This document shows positions 7,437 through 16,666 of a DNA stretch of 17,771 bases, piece after piece (the stretch's first letter is position 1; every line of letters begins with the position of its first letter). Source of the DNA: an uncultured Moheibacter sp. (GTDB lineage: Bacteria; Bacteroidota; Bacteroidia; Flavobacteriales; Weeksellaceae); contig CALLXZ010000244.1 in NCBI GenBank assembly GCA_937875605.1, positions 1 to 17,771 of the forward strand, in the 5' to 3' direction. The position numbers and the translations under genes are program-made. The notes under the pieces are model-generated. The model was not told where the DNA came from and did no database searches. It saw nothing but the letters and a program-made list of their open reading frames with translations.

Positions 7437-8146
7437 TGAAGGAGATATTATTTAATGATTTAGGAGAAAATCAGGATTACCAGAAAACATGGGATTTTCA
7501 GGAAACTTTATTGGGTGAAGCAGTTGCCACCAAATCCCGAAACCGCGAAAAAGAAAAGCAAGGAAATACAGATTTTGAGCAAACAAAAAATCATCTGCTT
7601 TTTGTGGAGCATCCGCACGTTTATACGTTGGGAAAAAGCGGACATATCGAAAACCTTCTGGCAAGTCAGGATTTTTTAAGTCAAATCCAAGCAACTTTTG
7701 TGAAAACGAATCGGGGAGGAGATATTACGTATCATGGTCCCGGGCAATTAGTTGGTTATCCGATATTTGATTTGGATAATTTCAAACCGGATATTCATCT
7801 TTATATGCGAAATCTGGAAGAAGTCATCATCAGAACCATTGCCGATTATGGATTGAAAGGCGAGCGTTCAAAAGGAGAAACCGGCGTTTGGCTGGATGTT
7901 GGAAAACCCTATGCAAGAAAAATCTGTGCGATGGGCGTGAAAGCTTCACGATGGGTTACGATGCATGGTTTTGCGCTGAATGTAAATACCGATTTGAAAT
8001 ATTTTGAATACATCATTCCTTGCGGAATAAAAGACAAAGCTGTGACTTCACTTGAGCGTGAATTAGATAGAAAAATTCCGATGGAAGAGATAAAAGACAA
8101 AGTGAAAAATCATTTTGAAGAAGTTTTTGAAGCGGAAATACTATAA
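7436..8146 (+). CDS. lipB: Octanoyltransferase LipB (lipoate biosynthesis)
   Basis: LipB moves the octanoyl group from octanoyl-acyl carrier protein to the lipoyl domains of 2-oxoacid dehydrogenases and the glycine cleavage H protein, after which LipA inserts sulfur. The 236-residue product shows the family motifs in order: [12 protein letters not shown] (59-69), [17 protein letters not shown] (93-109), [11 protein letters not shown] with the catalytic Lys 162, [11 protein letters not shown] and IIPCGI with the thioimide/thioester Cys 196. A charged insert (about 32-50) precedes the first motif. The start is ATG 7436, which shares one base with the TGA of the preceding gene; the TTG 3 nt upstream is less likely. 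It is the last gene of the coupled operon. The enzyme is cytoplasmic. Confidence 0.97.
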   Translation: MKEILFNDLGENQDYQKTWDFQETLLGEAVATKSRNREKEKQGNTDFEQTKNHLLFVEHPHVYTLGKSGHIENLLASQDFLSQIQATFVKTNRGGDITYHGPGQLVGYPIFDLDNFKPDIHLYMRNLEEVIIRTIADYGLKGERSKGETGVWLDVGKPYARKICAMGVKASRWVTMHGFALNVNTDLKYFEYIIPCGIKDKAVTSLERELDRKIPMEEIKDKVKNHFEEVFEAEIL

Positions 8147-8202
8147 TTCTTCTAAATATTTCGTTTTATTTATTTCGTTGATTATGAGATCATTGTGTAT
8201 TT

Positions 8203-8266
8203 TGTATATACGCTGTATATATGCTTTGTATATATAAATCCAACAATTAAATGAAAATTTGTTTCA
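8203..8266 (+). promoter_or_regulatory. Promoter region of LRR gene 1: 11-bp tandem boxes and shared start element
   Basis: Two direct 7-bp boxes TGTATAT with 4-bp spacers lie at 8203 and 8214 (11-bp period), followed by a related TTTGTATATATA at 8225. Exactly 40 bp after the second box begins AAAATTTGTTTCA (8254-8266). The same arrangement occurs before LRR gene 3. AAAATTTG may act as a degenerate -7 element (consensus TAnnTTTG), with TTTG at 8225-8228 as a rather distant -33. The boxes would then sit where an activator binds. Confidence 0.5.
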
Positions 8267-8285
8267 AACAAAAAATTAAAAACAC

Positions 8286-11200
8286 ATGAGACAAATTTTA
8301 CAAAACTGGCTTTTTTTAGCTGTATTGTATGTAGGGAGTTGTTGTTTAAATGCACAATGTCCTCCTACTAACAATGGCTATTTACAGTTTAATTCGCAAG
8401 CAGAAATAAATAATTTTATTATCGATTACCCGAACTGTACATCAATAGACGGAAAATTGGTAATCGGAACTAATTTTGGAAGCCAGAATGACATCACAGA
8501 TTTATCGGCATTCCAGAATGTGGTTTCTACAAAGGGATTATTGATTCAAAATACGAAGGCTACAAATTTAGAAGGATTGAATAATGTATCAATTGTTAAT
8601 AATACTGAATTAGCAATACGGTATAATGAGTTATTAACCGATATAACTGCCTTAGACAATATAACGGAAGTGCCTGTTTTATCCATTTCTCAGAATAATT
8701 CATTGACTTCTTTGCAAGGTCTGCATAATATTCATACTGTCACTGAATATGCGGAAATTTTACAACATGCCCAGTTGTCTGATTTACAAGGACTTGATAA
8801 TCTGAAAACTATCAAGGGACATTTACAAATTAGATTAAACAACTCACTTACAAGTTTATCAGGACTAGACAATTTGGAAAAAACAGGTGGATTAAAAATA
8901 CAATCTAATAATAACCTTACAAGTTTAGAGGGTATAAACAAATTGACCGAAATGGATTTCGTCGATACCGACAATTCGTCATTGCTAATCGCGTATAATC
9001 CAATACTGACAAGCATTGAAGCCCTTGATAACCTTACGGATATTGGAGGAATGAGTATAGACATCAGTTCCAATACTTCGTTGAGTTCGCTCTCGGGTAT
9101 AGGAAATATAGATCCTGAAACCATAAACGGGCTATGGCTTTTATCTTCGCAACAACTTTCTCTCTGTAATGTTCCAAGTATTTGTGCGTATTTAAGTAAT
9201 GGTGGATCTGCAGAAATTTCAGAAAATGCGGTTGGATGTAATTCCGTAACGGAAGTACAGATGTTTTGTGATGGTTTTACCGATTGTCCGCAAGGAAATG
9301 TTTCATTGCTTACGCAGGCAGATATTGATTTATTTTCTGCACAATATCCTACATGTACTACAATTTTGGGAAATTTATTTATAGGAACAGAATCAGGAGT
9401 ATCGGACATTTCAGATTTAAGCGGATTACAAAGCATAATCAATGTAACAGGATCCGTATCGATTTCCAATACATCACTTGATAATCTGAATGGCTTAAAT
9501 GCTTTATCTGCAACCGGAGGTGATTTGATAATTTCAGGAAATGCCGAATTACAAAACATTCAGGCTTTATCTGCCCTTACAGGAATTGGGTTCTCACAAA
9601 TTATCATTGAAAATAATGATTCTCTTACAAGTTTAGCAGGATTGGACAATATCAATCCCGCTTCCATTTCTAATCTTTTCTTACAGTCTTCTCAGAATTT
9701 ATCTACTTGTAATGTGGAAAGTATCTGTACCTATATTTCAACTTTTGGCAGTCAATATACTATTTCAGGTAATGCGGAGGGTTGTAACTCTTTTAATGAG
9801 GTCTTGGATGCATGTCAGGATATTTTACCGGAATGCCCTGCTGAAAGTGTAATTTTTACTTCTCAGGCAGATTTGGATCATTTTGCAATTCAATACCCCA
9901 ACTGTACTCAGATATCCGGGATTCTAAAAATCGGAGACGTGGGTGAAAATGATATATCAGATCTTTCTCCTTTGAATAATATCCAAACAGTGATGATGTT
10001 TATAGATATCACCCATACTGCGTTAGAAAACCTTGAGGGATTAAATAATTTAGAATCGGTGCCATATATTTCATTTACACAAAATAATTCTTTAAAATCA
10101 CTAAACGGATTGGAGTCTCTAAATAATACTCTTTCCATAACCATTTATGGAAATCCTGATTTAGAATCTATTGAATCTCTTTCAGAGATTACGCAAACCG
10201 GAGAAATTATGATTTATGATAATGATTCTCTTACCGATCTTACCGGATTAAACAATCTGACCAGCTGTGATATAATTGGTATCACATCCAATGATGCATT
10301 AACAAGTTTGGAAGGTTTAAATAATTTAACTATCGTAAAAGGAGAATTATCTATACACGATAACAGTTCTTTAGAGACATTAGAAGCGCTTTCTAATTTA
10401 AATCAAATTACAGGAACATCAGAAATCGGAGCGGGTGGAAAATTATGGATTCAGGGAAATCCGCTATTGACAAGTCTTACAGGTTTGAACAATTTAGAAA
10501 CTGTCCAAAAAATACAAATATCGAATAATGAAGGACTAACAAGTTTATCAGGACTTGAAAGTATAACTATAATTGACGGAAGAAACACCAATACTTCAAA
10601 TTACCTGCAAATCGTAGGAAATAATTCTTTGACAAGCTTAAACGGTTTACAAAATTTGACATCATTAGGCTATTATGACGCTGCTTCTGATACAAACTCC
10701 GGAGATTTACAAATATCAAATAATCCGGCTTTAGAAAATTTAACAGGTCTGAATTCTTTGTCAAAAGTTCATTCTACATTAGAAATTAATCATAATGAAA
10801 ATTTGACCTCATTGGAAGGTTTAGAGAATTTATCAATTATAGGAGGTTCATTGGTGATAGGTGAAAATAATAAGATGACTTCACTAAATGGTTTAAATAA
10901 CTTATCCAAAACAGGGCTTTATTCAAATTTTTACCAGATTATCTGGATTTATGACAACCCTATTTTAAACAATTTAACCGCTTTGTCCAATTTACAGACA
11001 ATAGATGATAGTTCTATCCAGATCGAAGGAAACCCTGTTCTAACTTCCCTTCAAGGGCTGCATAATGTCGCTCCTGCATCGGTCGGGTATTTCGTCAAGC
11101 TTGCGAATAATCCTCAGATGGCTCAATGCTCGATTTCTCCTGTTTGCAATTGGTTTAGTACGGGCGGTGGAGAATTTGATGTTGTAGAAAATAATGCAAA

Positions 11201-11495
11201 CGGTTGTAACTCTGCAGAGGAAATACTTGAGGTCTGTGAATTAAGCATAGAAGAAATTTCAGATTTAGACGAAATCACATTCTATCCGGTTCCTGTCAAA
11301 AGCGTATTGAACATTTCAATCAAGAACAATACGAAAATCCAAAGCGTTGAAATTTATGATCTGAATGGAAGACAGGTTTTCAATTCAAATCAAAACTCAA
11401 ATCAAATTGACATTTCACATCTCAGTTCGGGCACTTATCTCGTTTCCGTAAAAACCTCAAAAGGAATTCACAACGAAAAAATCATTAAAAAATAA
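8286..11495 (+). CDS. Secreted leucine-rich-repeat (L-domain-like) protein with T9SS sorting domain, paralogue 1
   Basis: The 1069-residue product has a signal peptide ending about LNAQ|C. Three modules follow (C25-C328, C334-C510, C517-C984). Each opens with CP and a cap containing YPNCT or a variant, runs through repeats of about 23-24 residues (pattern LTSLxGLNNLxxIxGxLxIxxNxS) and closes with a cap such as CNVPSIC...GNAxGCNS...C. The repeats resemble receptor L-domain LRRs more than classic 22-residue LRRs. The last 75 residues (FYPVPVKSVLNI, YDLNGRQV, SGTYLVSVKTSKG, EKIIKK) are a type A sorting domain for T9SS, so the protein should cross the outer membrane and be surface-bound or released. 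GSCC (17-20) could be misread as a lipobox, but signal cleavage before QC fits better. Adhesion or ligand binding is inferred only from the fold. A 51-bp gap without a terminator links it to paralogue 2. Confidence 0.92.
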   Translation: MRQILQNWLFLAVLYVGSCCLNAQCPPTNNGYLQFNSQAEINNFIIDYPNCTSIDGKLVIGTNFGSQNDITDLSAFQNVVSTKGLLIQNTKATNLEGLNNVSIVNNTELAIRYNELLTDITALDNITEVPVLSISQNNSLTSLQGLHNIHTVTEYAEILQHAQLSDLQGLDNLKTIKGHLQIRLNNSLTSLSGLDNLEKTGGLKIQSNNNLTSLEGINKLTEMDFVDTDNSSLLIAYNPILTSIEALDNLTDIGGMSIDISSNTSLSSLSGIGNIDPETINGLWLLSSQQLSLCNVPSICAYLSNGGSAEISENAVGCNSVTEVQMFCDGFTDCPQGNVSLLTQADIDLFSAQYPTCTTILGNLFIGTESGVSDISDLSGLQSIINVTGSVSISNTSLDNLNGLNALSATGGDLIISGNAELQNIQALSALTGIGFSQIIIENNDSLTSLAGLDNINPASISNLFLQSSQNLSTCNVESICTYISTFGSQYTISGNAEGCNSFNEVLDACQDILPECPAESVIFTSQADLDHFAIQYPNCTQISGILKIGDVGENDISDLSPLNNIQTVMMFIDITHTALENLEGLNNLESVPYISFTQNNSLKSLNGLESLNNTLSITIYGNPDLESIESLSEITQTGEIMIYDNDSLTDLTGLNNLTSCDIIGITSNDALTSLEGLNNLTIVKGELSIHDNSSLETLEALSNLNQITGTSEIGAGGKLWIQGNPLLTSLTGLNNLETVQKIQISNNEGLTSLSGLESITIIDGRNTNTSNYLQIVGNNSLTSLNGLQNLTSLGYYDAASDTNSGDLQISNNPALENLTGLNSLSKVHSTLEINHNENLTSLEGLENLSIIGGSLVIGENNKMTSLNGLNNLSKTGLYSNFYQIIWIYDNPILNNLTALSNLQTIDDSSIQIEGNPVLTSLQGLHNVAPASVGYFVKLANNPQMAQCSISPVCNWFSTGGGEFDVVENNANGCNSAEEILEVCELSIEEISDLDEITFYPVPVKSVLNISIKNNTKIQSVEIYDLNGRQVFNSNQNSNQIDISHLSSGTYLVSVKTSKGIHNEKIIKK

Positions 11496-11546
11496 GTGTT
11501 TTTCTGCAATTGAAAAAAATAATATTCAAATAAAAAAACATTAACA

Positions 11547-14500
11547 ATGAGACAAATTTTGCGAAACTGGCTTTGCTTAGCCATCTTGTTTATAGGGAGT
11601 TGTTGCAGCTTTGCGCAATGTCCTTCGGGAAATGTCTTTCTCGACACACAACAGAAAATTGATGATTTCATCGTACAATATCCTAATTGTACCGAAATAG
11701 ATGGATTATTGAAAATTCAGGGTTTAAATAGTACAATCACAAACTTTGACGGATTAATTAACATTACAAAAACAAAAGGACTTCATGTAGAATATACGGC
11801 TGCTACAAATCTAAATGGTTTGCATAACATTACGATAATCGATGGTGAATTGAGAATCAATGATAACAATAATCTGACTGAATTAGCAGCATTGGAACAG
11901 ATCACTCAAACTGAAACTTTGTTGATTTCATCCAATAATAATTTGACAGATATTGATGAACTTTCCAATCTGAATACCGTTACTTACTTTTTGGACATCA
12001 ATCAAAATGATAAACTGACATCGCTGCAAGGGCTTTCCGGTCTGACAACTGTTGAAGATTTATTTAATTTAAGATTTAATAATGCTTTGACGAATCTGAG
12101 CGGATTGGAAAATCTGGAAAAAGTGGGGTCGCTTGTTATAGAAAACAATACAAGCTTGACAAATTTAGATGCATTTTCAGGTTTAACTCAATTTACAGGA
12201 GCCATGAATCAGCCTGGATTATTGATTACAGGCAATTCCTCACTTACTAGCTTGAACGGCTTAAGTAATTTAACTACCATTCACAGCGGAAATATTAATA
12301 TATCATCAAATGCGGTCTTAAATTCTTTAGAAGGTTTAGATAATATAAATCCAAATTCAATTAATGAAGTTTATATACTTTCTTCTCAATCACTTTCTAC
12401 TTGCAGTGTACCCAGCATTTGCGAGTTTATAGACAACGGTGGATTTGCAATGGTAACAGGCAATGCTGTAGGCTGTCGTTCCATCGAAGAAATCACTGCT
12501 TTTTGTGGAGAACCAACCGATTGTCCGTCTGGTGACGTAATGATTAACAGTCAGGCAGATTTGGAATTTTTCCAGGCGGTTTATCCGAACTGTACTGTGA
12601 TTCATGGAAATCTAACTATCATGGGCGATAGCTGGTATTCGGAAATAGAAGATTTGAGCGAATTGGAAAATATTGAATCTATTTTAGGTGATTTGAATAT
12701 CAATTTCAATGGTTTGACAAGTTTGGAGGGGTTGAATAATTTAACGCAGATTGCGGGAGATTTAATAATCATTGACAATCCGATGCTGACAAGTATAGAA
12801 GCCTTAAGCTCGTTAGAAAGCATCAACAACCATGCAATCAACATTCAGGGGAATACTGAATTGACTAGTCTTTCCGGATTGGAAAATATCGCCCCGAATT
12901 CTATCAACAATGTTGTGCTGGAATCTTCTCAAAATCTTTCTACCTGCAATGTTTTGAGCATTTGCAGTTATTTATCATTCTTTGGAAGCAATTATTCCAT
13001 TTCAGGAAATGCAACGGGATGTAACTCTCAGGGAGAAATTATCGAAGCTTGTGAAGAAATTTTACCCACTTGCCCGACCGGAGATTTATCCTTTACAAGT
13101 CAGGAAGAAGTAGACCACTTTTTGGTTCAATATCCGAATTGTACTGAGCTTCCGGGAAACTTATATTTAGGGTTTTATAACGCCGGACCTTCCAGCATCA
13201 ATGATTTAACACCTTTACAAAACGTTACCGAAATTACCGGAAATCTTGAGATTGAATGGACTTCATTACAAAATTTAAATGGGTTAAATAATTTGACCAA
13301 AATTGGAGGAGCACTTTCATTAGACAGAATAGGAAGTTTAGAAGGAATTCAAAGTTTAACTTTTGTCGGAAGTTTAGAATTTCTAAATAATCCTGCAATT
13401 TCTACATTGGAAGGATTGGAAAACTTAACAAATATTGAGACCCATTTATTCATTCAGGGCAGCAGTCTTATAAGCTTAAAAGGTTTGGAAGGTCTGACCG
13501 AAATTCCAATTTCATTATCTATAAGTGACAATCCAAATCTGGTAAGCTTGGAAGGATTAAACAATATTGTAAAAATTTCTAATAACAACACTAGCGGAGA
13601 GTTATACATTGCCAGAAACGAATTACTTGAAAATCTAGAAGGATTGAATAATTTAACAACATTGGGTTATGGTCAATTGTATGTAATAGAAAACAATTCT
13701 TTAAAGAGTTTTAACGGGCTTGAAAGTCTTACAACAATTGGTGGAACGCTTCGTATTGATTACAATCCGGTATTAGAATCCATTGAAGCATTGAGCAATT
13801 TAACTCAGGTAAATCTTTTCAATGGACCGTATGTACAGATCCATCACAATCCTTTGTTGACGAGTCTTTCTGCCTTTCATAATCTTACACGTTTAGGCTC
13901 ATTATCAATTATAGGGAATCATGCGTTGACTAATTTAGATGGTTTAGAAAATATTACCCGTCTCGATTATGCAGATTCTCCTGAGCCGGAGAATTATATA
14001 GGTACATCTTTACAAATTACGGATAACAATAGTTTAATCTCTGTTGATGGACTTAGAAATCTGACTTTCGTTGGGAGTGATTTCAATATTATAGGAAATC
14101 CGTTACTTTCAAGTATTGAGCCTTTTTCAAATTTGGTAAAAGTAGGTTGTGACCTTCGTGTGAATGGGAACTCAATCTTGAATAGTCTGGAAGGACTTGA
14201 AAATATAGAAGATATCGGAACCTATTTTTATTGTCTTTCACCTTGGTTGCAGATGAGTAATCAGCCTCTTATTTCAAATGTCGATCCTTTGGAAAATTTG
14301 GTTTCTGTGAAACCTGTTATTTACGATGTACAAAATAATGCACAGCTTCAAAACCTTAATGGGTTAGAAAATATTGCAGCCAGTCAGATAGAATTCTTAT
14401 GGATAAAAGATTCTCCGAATTTGGGAATTTGCAATCAAACAAATATTTGTGAGTATTTATCAGATGGAGGTCTGAATGATATTTCAGGAAATGCAGAAGG

Positions 14501-14792
14501 TTGTAATTCTGCAGATGAAATTTTAGAAATTTGCGCTTTAAGTATAGAAGAAATTTCAGATTTGAGTGAAGTAACATTCTATCCGGTTCCAGCAAAAGAA
14601 ATTTTAAATATTCAGACAAAAATTGGAGCAACCATAGAAAGTGTTACATTCTATGATTTAAACGGCAAATTGGTTTATAAGTCAAATGATAACAGTTCGA
14701 AAATCAATATTTCGCACTTTCCTTCTGGAACCTATTTAGTTTCTGTAAAAACTTCAAAAGGAGTTCATACAGAGAAGATCATTAAAAAATAG
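11547..14792 (+). CDS. Secreted leucine-rich-repeat (L-domain-like) protein with T9SS sorting domain, paralogue 2
   Basis: The 1081-residue product is a paralogue of the gene immediately upstream, with the same layout: signal peptide to about FAQ|C25, modules C25-C320, C326-C502 and C509-C996, and a type A sorting domain (about 1007-1081) ending SGTYLVSVKTSKGVHTEKIIKK minus its first residues shared with paralogue 1. The opening MRQIL.NWL and the closing cap plus sorting domain are the most conserved parts, while the repeat interiors have diverged. The third module is the longest in both proteins and carries loop insertions such as DYADSPEPENYIG (807-819). It lacks the upstream boxes found at paralogues 1 and 3 and follows paralogue 1 by 51 bp, so the two are probably one transcript. 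A hairpin with T tract follows the stop. The partner or ligand is unknown. Confidence 0.92.
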   Translation: MRQILRNWLCLAILFIGSCCSFAQCPSGNVFLDTQQKIDDFIVQYPNCTEIDGLLKIQGLNSTITNFDGLINITKTKGLHVEYTAATNLNGLHNITIIDGELRINDNNNLTELAALEQITQTETLLISSNNNLTDIDELSNLNTVTYFLDINQNDKLTSLQGLSGLTTVEDLFNLRFNNALTNLSGLENLEKVGSLVIENNTSLTNLDAFSGLTQFTGAMNQPGLLITGNSSLTSLNGLSNLTTIHSGNINISSNAVLNSLEGLDNINPNSINEVYILSSQSLSTCSVPSICEFIDNGGFAMVTGNAVGCRSIEEITAFCGEPTDCPSGDVMINSQADLEFFQAVYPNCTVIHGNLTIMGDSWYSEIEDLSELENIESILGDLNINFNGLTSLEGLNNLTQIAGDLIIIDNPMLTSIEALSSLESINNHAINIQGNTELTSLSGLENIAPNSINNVVLESSQNLSTCNVLSICSYLSFFGSNYSISGNATGCNSQGEIIEACEEILPTCPTGDLSFTSQEEVDHFLVQYPNCTELPGNLYLGFYNAGPSSINDLTPLQNVTEITGNLEIEWTSLQNLNGLNNLTKIGGALSLDRIGSLEGIQSLTFVGSLEFLNNPAISTLEGLENLTNIETHLFIQGSSLISLKGLEGLTEIPISLSISDNPNLVSLEGLNNIVKISNNNTSGELYIARNELLENLEGLNNLTTLGYGQLYVIENNSLKSFNGLESLTTIGGTLRIDYNPVLESIEALSNLTQVNLFNGPYVQIHHNPLLTSLSAFHNLTRLGSLSIIGNHALTNLDGLENITRLDYADSPEPENYIGTSLQITDNNSLISVDGLRNLTFVGSDFNIIGNPLLSSIEPFSNLVKVGCDLRVNGNSILNSLEGLENIEDIGTYFYCLSPWLQMSNQPLISNVDPLENLVSVKPVIYDVQNNAQLQNLNGLENIAASQIEFLWIKDSPNLGICNQTNICEYLSDGGLNDISGNAEGCNSADEILEICALSIEEISDLSEVTFYPVPAKEILNIQTKIGATIESVTFYDLNGKLVYKSNDNSSKINISHFPSGTYLVSVKTSKGVHTEKIIKK

Positions 14793-14816
14793 TATTCATA
14801 ATTCAAAATGTTAATT

Positions 14817-14855
14817 GAAACAAAGGGCAGATGACTTTTTTGCCTTTTGTTTTTC
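14817..14855 (+). terminator. Probable intrinsic terminator after LRR gene 2
   Basis: GAAACAAAGGGCA (14817-14829) can pair with TGCCTTTTGTTTTTC (14841-14855) with small bulges, and the 3' side is T-rich. It lies 24 nt after the LRR stop and 12 nt before the next gene. The stem is imperfect, so some read-through into the regulator gene is possible. Confidence 0.5.
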
Positions 14856-14867
14856 TATATTTAAACA

Positions 14868-16556
14868 ATGAAGTATTGCATATTTTTTATATACATCTGT
14901 CTGATGCAATTGACAGATTTTCTTTATGGGCAGGCAAATAAGCAGGACACAAACTTCCTTAAATCGAAAATTGAAATCCTGTATAAAAATAATGATGTTG
15001 ACTCCATCAATGATATTTTGGATATAAACAATTCACTCGAACCGGAATATGTACTGGAAAAATTGACTCAAAACATTGAAATTGCCCAAAATACAAATAA
15101 TAAAAAAAGTTTATTAAGGTCATATTTAACTCTTGGGAATTTTTGGCATAAGCAAGCCAATAAACTGAAAGCCTTTGATAATTACCTTCAAGCAGAAATG
15201 ATTTCCAGAAAAGGAAGTGAAAAATTTTTATTGGGAACAATTCTGATGAATAAATCCAACCTTTTGGAAGATAAAAAAGAAAGAATTCAATCACTTTCAG
15301 AAGCTTCTGCCATTTTCTCTGAAACCCGTGACACCTTAAATCTTCTCAAATCATTTTTAAATATGGGAGTAACTTTTGGAATGCTATATGAAGAAGCGAA
15401 AGATTCTCTCCATGATCAGAAAGAAATCAGCCAATTCCGCAAGAAAAGCTTTCAGTATTATTCCAAAGCTCAAACATTAAATCAACATTATAGAAATCAA
15501 GAGGTAGAGGGAATGCTCAATGTTTATTACGGCGAATGGTACAAGCATGAAAAACAATATGAAAAAGCTATTGAATCCTTTAAAAAAGCGCAAAAAATTC
15601 TGGCACAGACCCTTAATTCCAAAGCAGAAACTTATTGCTCATTTTATCTTGGACGCATAGCGGTTGAGCAAAAACGATATACAGAAGCCATTGAGCTGCT
15701 TTGGCAAGCCGAAAAACTTTCTGAAAAATATAAGTTCAATGATTTCCTTGCCAGAATTTATGAAGAATATGTAAAAGTATATTCAGAGTTGGGCGATTTT
15801 CAAAAAGCATTGGAATACAATCAACTGTTCGCCCAAAAATCAATCGAACTTACAGAACAAAGTAACAATGATAAAATGCAGATTCTGAGTTTAGAAAAAA
15901 ATGTAGCCGAAAATAAATTACAACTGAGCGAATATGAAGCAAAGTCCAAACAGAACAGGATCTTGATTTTTTCCAGTTTGCTGATAGCTGTAGCTATTTT
16001 AGGAATTTCCTACCTTATCATCAAAAACAACAAACGCAAAATTGACAGCATAGAGAAAGCCAATCTAATCAATGAAATCAAACTAAAAAACCAGCAACTC
16101 GAGGATGAGTTATTAAAAGAAAAAGTAAAATTTAACCAGGAACATTTGATTTCCTTTGCCAATCAGGTCAACAAAATAGAAGGATTTCTGGACGAAATAA
16201 AACTGAAATTTAAAAAGATTCCCGGCTCTCAGGAAGAAATAAACCAGTTAAAATTATCATTTTCTGAATTGTTAAACGGTCAAAGCCAACTGAAACAAAT
16301 CAATTCGTTAAGCTCAGAACTCAATCAGGATTTCTTTTTCCACATCAAAAAAAAATATCCGAATATATCCAAAGGAGAAGAAAAACTTTTGGCATATATC
16401 ATCTTGAATATTGGATCTAAAGAAATCAGCCGCATCCTGAATATTTCCGAAAAAAGCATTTACATCAAACGCTACCGTTTACGCAAAAAACTAAATCTGC
16501 AAAATGAAGAAACGTTTGAAGATTTTTATCAGAAGGTGATAGCGGAGATTGGTTAA
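14868..16556 (+). CDS. Transmembrane TPR regulator with LuxR-like HTH
   Basis: The 562-residue protein has an N-terminal signal or anchor segment (about 1-22, ending LYGQA) and a long helical TPR region (about 60-330, with clear units such as KQYEKAIESFKKAQKIL and GDFQKALEYNQLF). One membrane helix (about 365-385) and a coiled coil (about 388-425) follow. The C-terminal helix-turn-helix (about 500-545) reads KGEEKLLAYIILNIGSKEISRILNISEKSIYIKRYRLRKKL. This places the TPR sensor in the periplasm and the DNA-binding part in the cytoplasm, so it is a one-component membrane regulator of a kind common in Bacteroidota, with no kinase or receiver domain. It lies between two LRR genes, just upstream of the third gene's promoter, so control of the LRR cluster is a reasonable inference. 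The ATG at 14868 directly precedes the hydrophobic segment. Confidence 0.85.
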   Translation: MKYCIFFIYICLMQLTDFLYGQANKQDTNFLKSKIEILYKNNDVDSINDILDINNSLEPEYVLEKLTQNIEIAQNTNNKKSLLRSYLTLGNFWHKQANKLKAFDNYLQAEMISRKGSEKFLLGTILMNKSNLLEDKKERIQSLSEASAIFSETRDTLNLLKSFLNMGVTFGMLYEEAKDSLHDQKEISQFRKKSFQYYSKAQTLNQHYRNQEVEGMLNVYYGEWYKHEKQYEKAIESFKKAQKILAQTLNSKAETYCSFYLGRIAVEQKRYTEAIELLWQAEKLSEKYKFNDFLARIYEEYVKVYSELGDFQKALEYNQLFAQKSIELTEQSNNDKMQILSLEKNVAENKLQLSEYEAKSKQNRILIFSSLLIAVAILGISYLIIKNNKRKIDSIEKANLINEIKLKNQQLEDELLKEKVKFNQEHLISFANQVNKIEGFLDEIKLKFKKIPGSQEEINQLKLSFSELLNGQSQLKQINSLSSELNQDFFFHIKKKYPNISKGEEKLLAYIILNIGSKEISRILNISEKSIYIKRYRLRKKLNLQNEETFEDFYQKVIAEIG

Positions 16557-16582
16557 GTATATTTTATGTTAAAAATATCCCT

Positions 16583-16647
16583 TGTCCATAATGTGTCCAT
16601 ATAGTTATTGACGGTATATCCCCTAAATAAACCAAAATTTGTCTCAT
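16583..16647 (+). promoter_or_regulatory. Promoter region of LRR gene 3: TGTCCAT tandem boxes and shared start element
   Basis: TGTCCAT occurs at 16583 and 16594 with a 4-bp spacer, a 7+4+7 direct repeat like the pho box (consensus CTGTCAT boxes, 11-bp period). Exactly 40 bp after the second box begins AAAATTTGTCTCA (16634-16646), matching the element before LRR gene 1 at 12 of 13 positions. A TTG at 16608-16610 could be the -33 partner of AAAATTTG (23-bp spacer). The spacer between boxes and element is of equal length (29 bp) in both promoters but has little sequence identity. Confidence 0.55.
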
Positions 16648-16666
16648 AACAAAATTAAAAATGCAC

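Noticed and set aside
8732..9559. 275-codon minus-strand open frame inside LRR gene 1
   Set aside because: It is a shadow of the repeated LRR codons; there is no signal, motif or start context, and the opposite frame is clearly coding.
8286..14792. Regular repeats that might suggest a CRISPR or satellite array
   Set aside because: The period is in codons (about 69-72 nt), repeats diverge gradually and encode LRR units; there are no constant direct repeats with unique spacers.
16559..16578. Hairpin ATATTTT/AAAATAT after the TPR regulator
   Set aside because: It is only A-T pairs, 7 bp long and lacks a following T tract, so it is too weak to call a terminator.
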